From positions 1 through 7,077 of the forward strand of contig JASHVB010000078.1 of the NCBI GenBank assembly GCA_030039695.1: a stretch of 7,077 nucleotides of DNA, read 5' to 3'. Below the pieces are notes generated by a model, which was given only the letters and a program-made list of their open reading frames with translations, ran no database searches and was not told the DNA's origin. The stretch is from Acetobacteraceae bacterium (lineage in GTDB: Bacteria; Pseudomonadota; Alphaproteobacteria; Acetobacterales; Acetobacteraceae). Positions 6,351-7,077 of this stretch are shown one piece after another. The first letter of the stretch is position 1. Each line of letters opens with the position of its first letter. The position numbers were made by a program, and so were the translations under genes.

Positions 6351-6794
6351 TTACGGCCAGAAGTTGTGGTCAAGCAACTGGTCGATGGTCCACGGACACT
6401 CGGCGGGCATCGTCAGGCCGGTCTCAGCTTCCGCCTGGCGGCGTCCGTCGGCGTAGGCCTCCGCGAGCACTTGGTTCGGATAGGACTGGAGCGAGGGGTT
6501 GTTGGTCACGACGCGTGCGATACGGTTTCGCGCCTCGACGATGGAACCGCGCCAGCTACCCGACTGCTGCTCCGGCTGAAACTGCCACTTCAACAAGTGC
6601 TGGTTCAACAAGTGCTGGCAAAGAACTGTCAGGCGGCTCTCGATCAGGCCGCGCAGGCGCCTGGCCACGTCTTCGATTTCCTCCGCGACGTTCTGCCAAT
6701 CTATTTCGTTACCGGCGTGGGGGCGCAGGGCGTCGGCCTGCCGCTCGGCCCACAAGGCAGCGTCGATGTGGTAGAGATTGGCAGTGCTGTCCAT
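6351..6794 (-). CDS. DUF29 domain-containing protein
   Basis: A 147-residue protein of the DUF29 family, small proteins common in alphaproteobacteria and cyanobacteria with no established function. Family features seen: an N-terminal YHIDAALWAERQADALR helix, then IDWQNVAEEIEDVARRLRGLIESRL at 31-55, the core HLLKWQFQPEQQSGSWRGSI at 66-85, and a C-terminal part ending near PWTIDQLLDHNFWP. Residues 60-69 are duplicated (QHLLN-QHLLK) by a perfect 15-bp DNA repeat, so the core helix carries five extra residues. I chose ATG 6794 because homology starts there and total length fits; the frame is open to an ATG at 6914, and GTG 6803 is also possible. No good ribosome binding site is visible for any of them. 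No signal peptide or membrane segment is seen. Confidence 0.85.
   Translation of the reverse strand: MDSTANLYHIDAALWAERQADALRPHAGNEIDWQNVAEEIEDVARRLRGLIESRLTVLCQHLLNQHLLKWQFQPEQQSGSWRGSIVEARNRIARVVTNNPSLQSYPNQVLAEAYADGRRQAEAETGLTMPAECPWTIDQLLDHNFWP
6589..6618 (-). repeat. Perfect tandem duplication, 15 bp x 2, inside the DUF29 gene
   Basis: The unit TTCAACAAGTGCTGG (plus strand) occurs at 6589-6603 and again at 6604-6618 without a mismatch. In the gene it repeats Gln-His-Leu-Leu-Asn/Lys, keeping the frame. The perfect identity suggests a recent slippage event. Confidence 0.9.
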
Positions 6795-6808
6795 GGTGGC
6801 CACGGGAC

Positions 6809-6826
6809 GCGCGGATTGTTCCGCGC
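6809..6826. repeat. Perfect 6-bp inverted repeat upstream of the DUF29 gene
   Basis: GCGCGG (6809-6814) and CCGCGC (6821-6826) flank a 6-base spacer, 14 bases before the DUF29 ATG. It could be a 5' leader hairpin or a protein binding site. In sequence this GC-rich it could also be chance. Confidence 0.35.
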
Positions 6827-7077
6827 AATATGTAGCATAGCTTAGAGGCTCGGCGAAACACGGACCGGTGCGCACGCGCCGACGCACAAGGCAGCATGCC
6901 GGGCGCTCGACCATCCGTCAGACGTGACTCGATCCCACGGCGAAGCCTGGCTGCGCCCGGCGCATTGGAGACAGGGTCGGCGTTCCTGCCAGAGCAGGGT
7001 GCGAACACGAGGTTGGACGATCCGGACCTCGGGTTTGGCAATCCAAGAATCCCCATTTGACGGAGGTTTCTGGCCAA
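6827..7077. other. Right-end stretch without a supportable gene
   Basis: A minus-strand frame is open across this stretch from the edge down to 6709, but its translation is Arg/Pro/Ser-rich, runs out of frame over the DUF29 gene and resembles no family I know. No tRNA-like fold is visible on either strand. A GGAGG at about 7061-7067 on the plus strand could be a ribosome binding site for a gene starting just past the edge, but this cannot be judged. Confidence 0.4.

Noticed and set aside
6709..7077. Minus-strand open frame reaching the right edge as a gene
   Set aside because: Overlaps the DUF29 gene out of frame, low-complexity basic translation, no ribosome binding site and no recognisable domain.
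1..7077. CRISPR array, IS ends, toxin-antitoxin or defence system
   Set aside because: No regularly spaced repeats, no transposase or terminal inverted repeats, and no recognisable defence genes on either strand.

Overview
The window is GC-rich bacterial chromosome. Its strong G/C third-position bias, the overlapping glpX-recJ pair and the DUF29 protein suggest an alphaproteobacterium, perhaps Rhodospirillales/Acetobacterales; this placement is inference from gene content and was not tested by a search.

Left part (1-2194): the N-terminal half of a xanthine dehydrogenase-family molybdopterin-binding subunit runs leftward off the edge. It diverges across about 110 bp from a rightward CGNR zinc-finger/ABATE regulator-like gene. 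That gene converges with a leftward VOC-superfamily (glyoxalase/dioxygenase fold) gene, with only 7 bp between their stops.

Middle (2195-3349): a leftward trypsin-like protease-fold gene looks damaged in two ways. The position of the catalytic serine reads arginine (G-H-R-G-G-P), and its likely N-terminal membrane anchor lies in a different frame, joined at a GGGG run. A palindrome sits between this gene and the VOC gene, overlapping a candidate promoter.

Right-centre (3350-6226): glpX (class II fructose-1,6-bisphosphatase) and recJ (single-strand DNA exonuclease) share one base at their junction and form a translationally coupled pair. They are followed 42 bp downstream by tRNA-Glu(UUC) with an encoded CCA. 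This is the conserved, housekeeping part of the window.

Right end (6227-7077): an AT-richer patch and two GC-rich stem-loops lie between the tRNA and a leftward DUF29 gene. The DUF29 gene carries a perfect 15-bp in-frame tandem duplication in its core motif. The last 240 bp or so hold no gene I can support.

I do not see a clearly new multi-gene system. The most interesting items are the serine-less, frame-split protease, the DUF29 duplication, the palindrome over the VOC promoter, and the possible local pairing of the CGNR regulator with the molybdenum hydroxylase.
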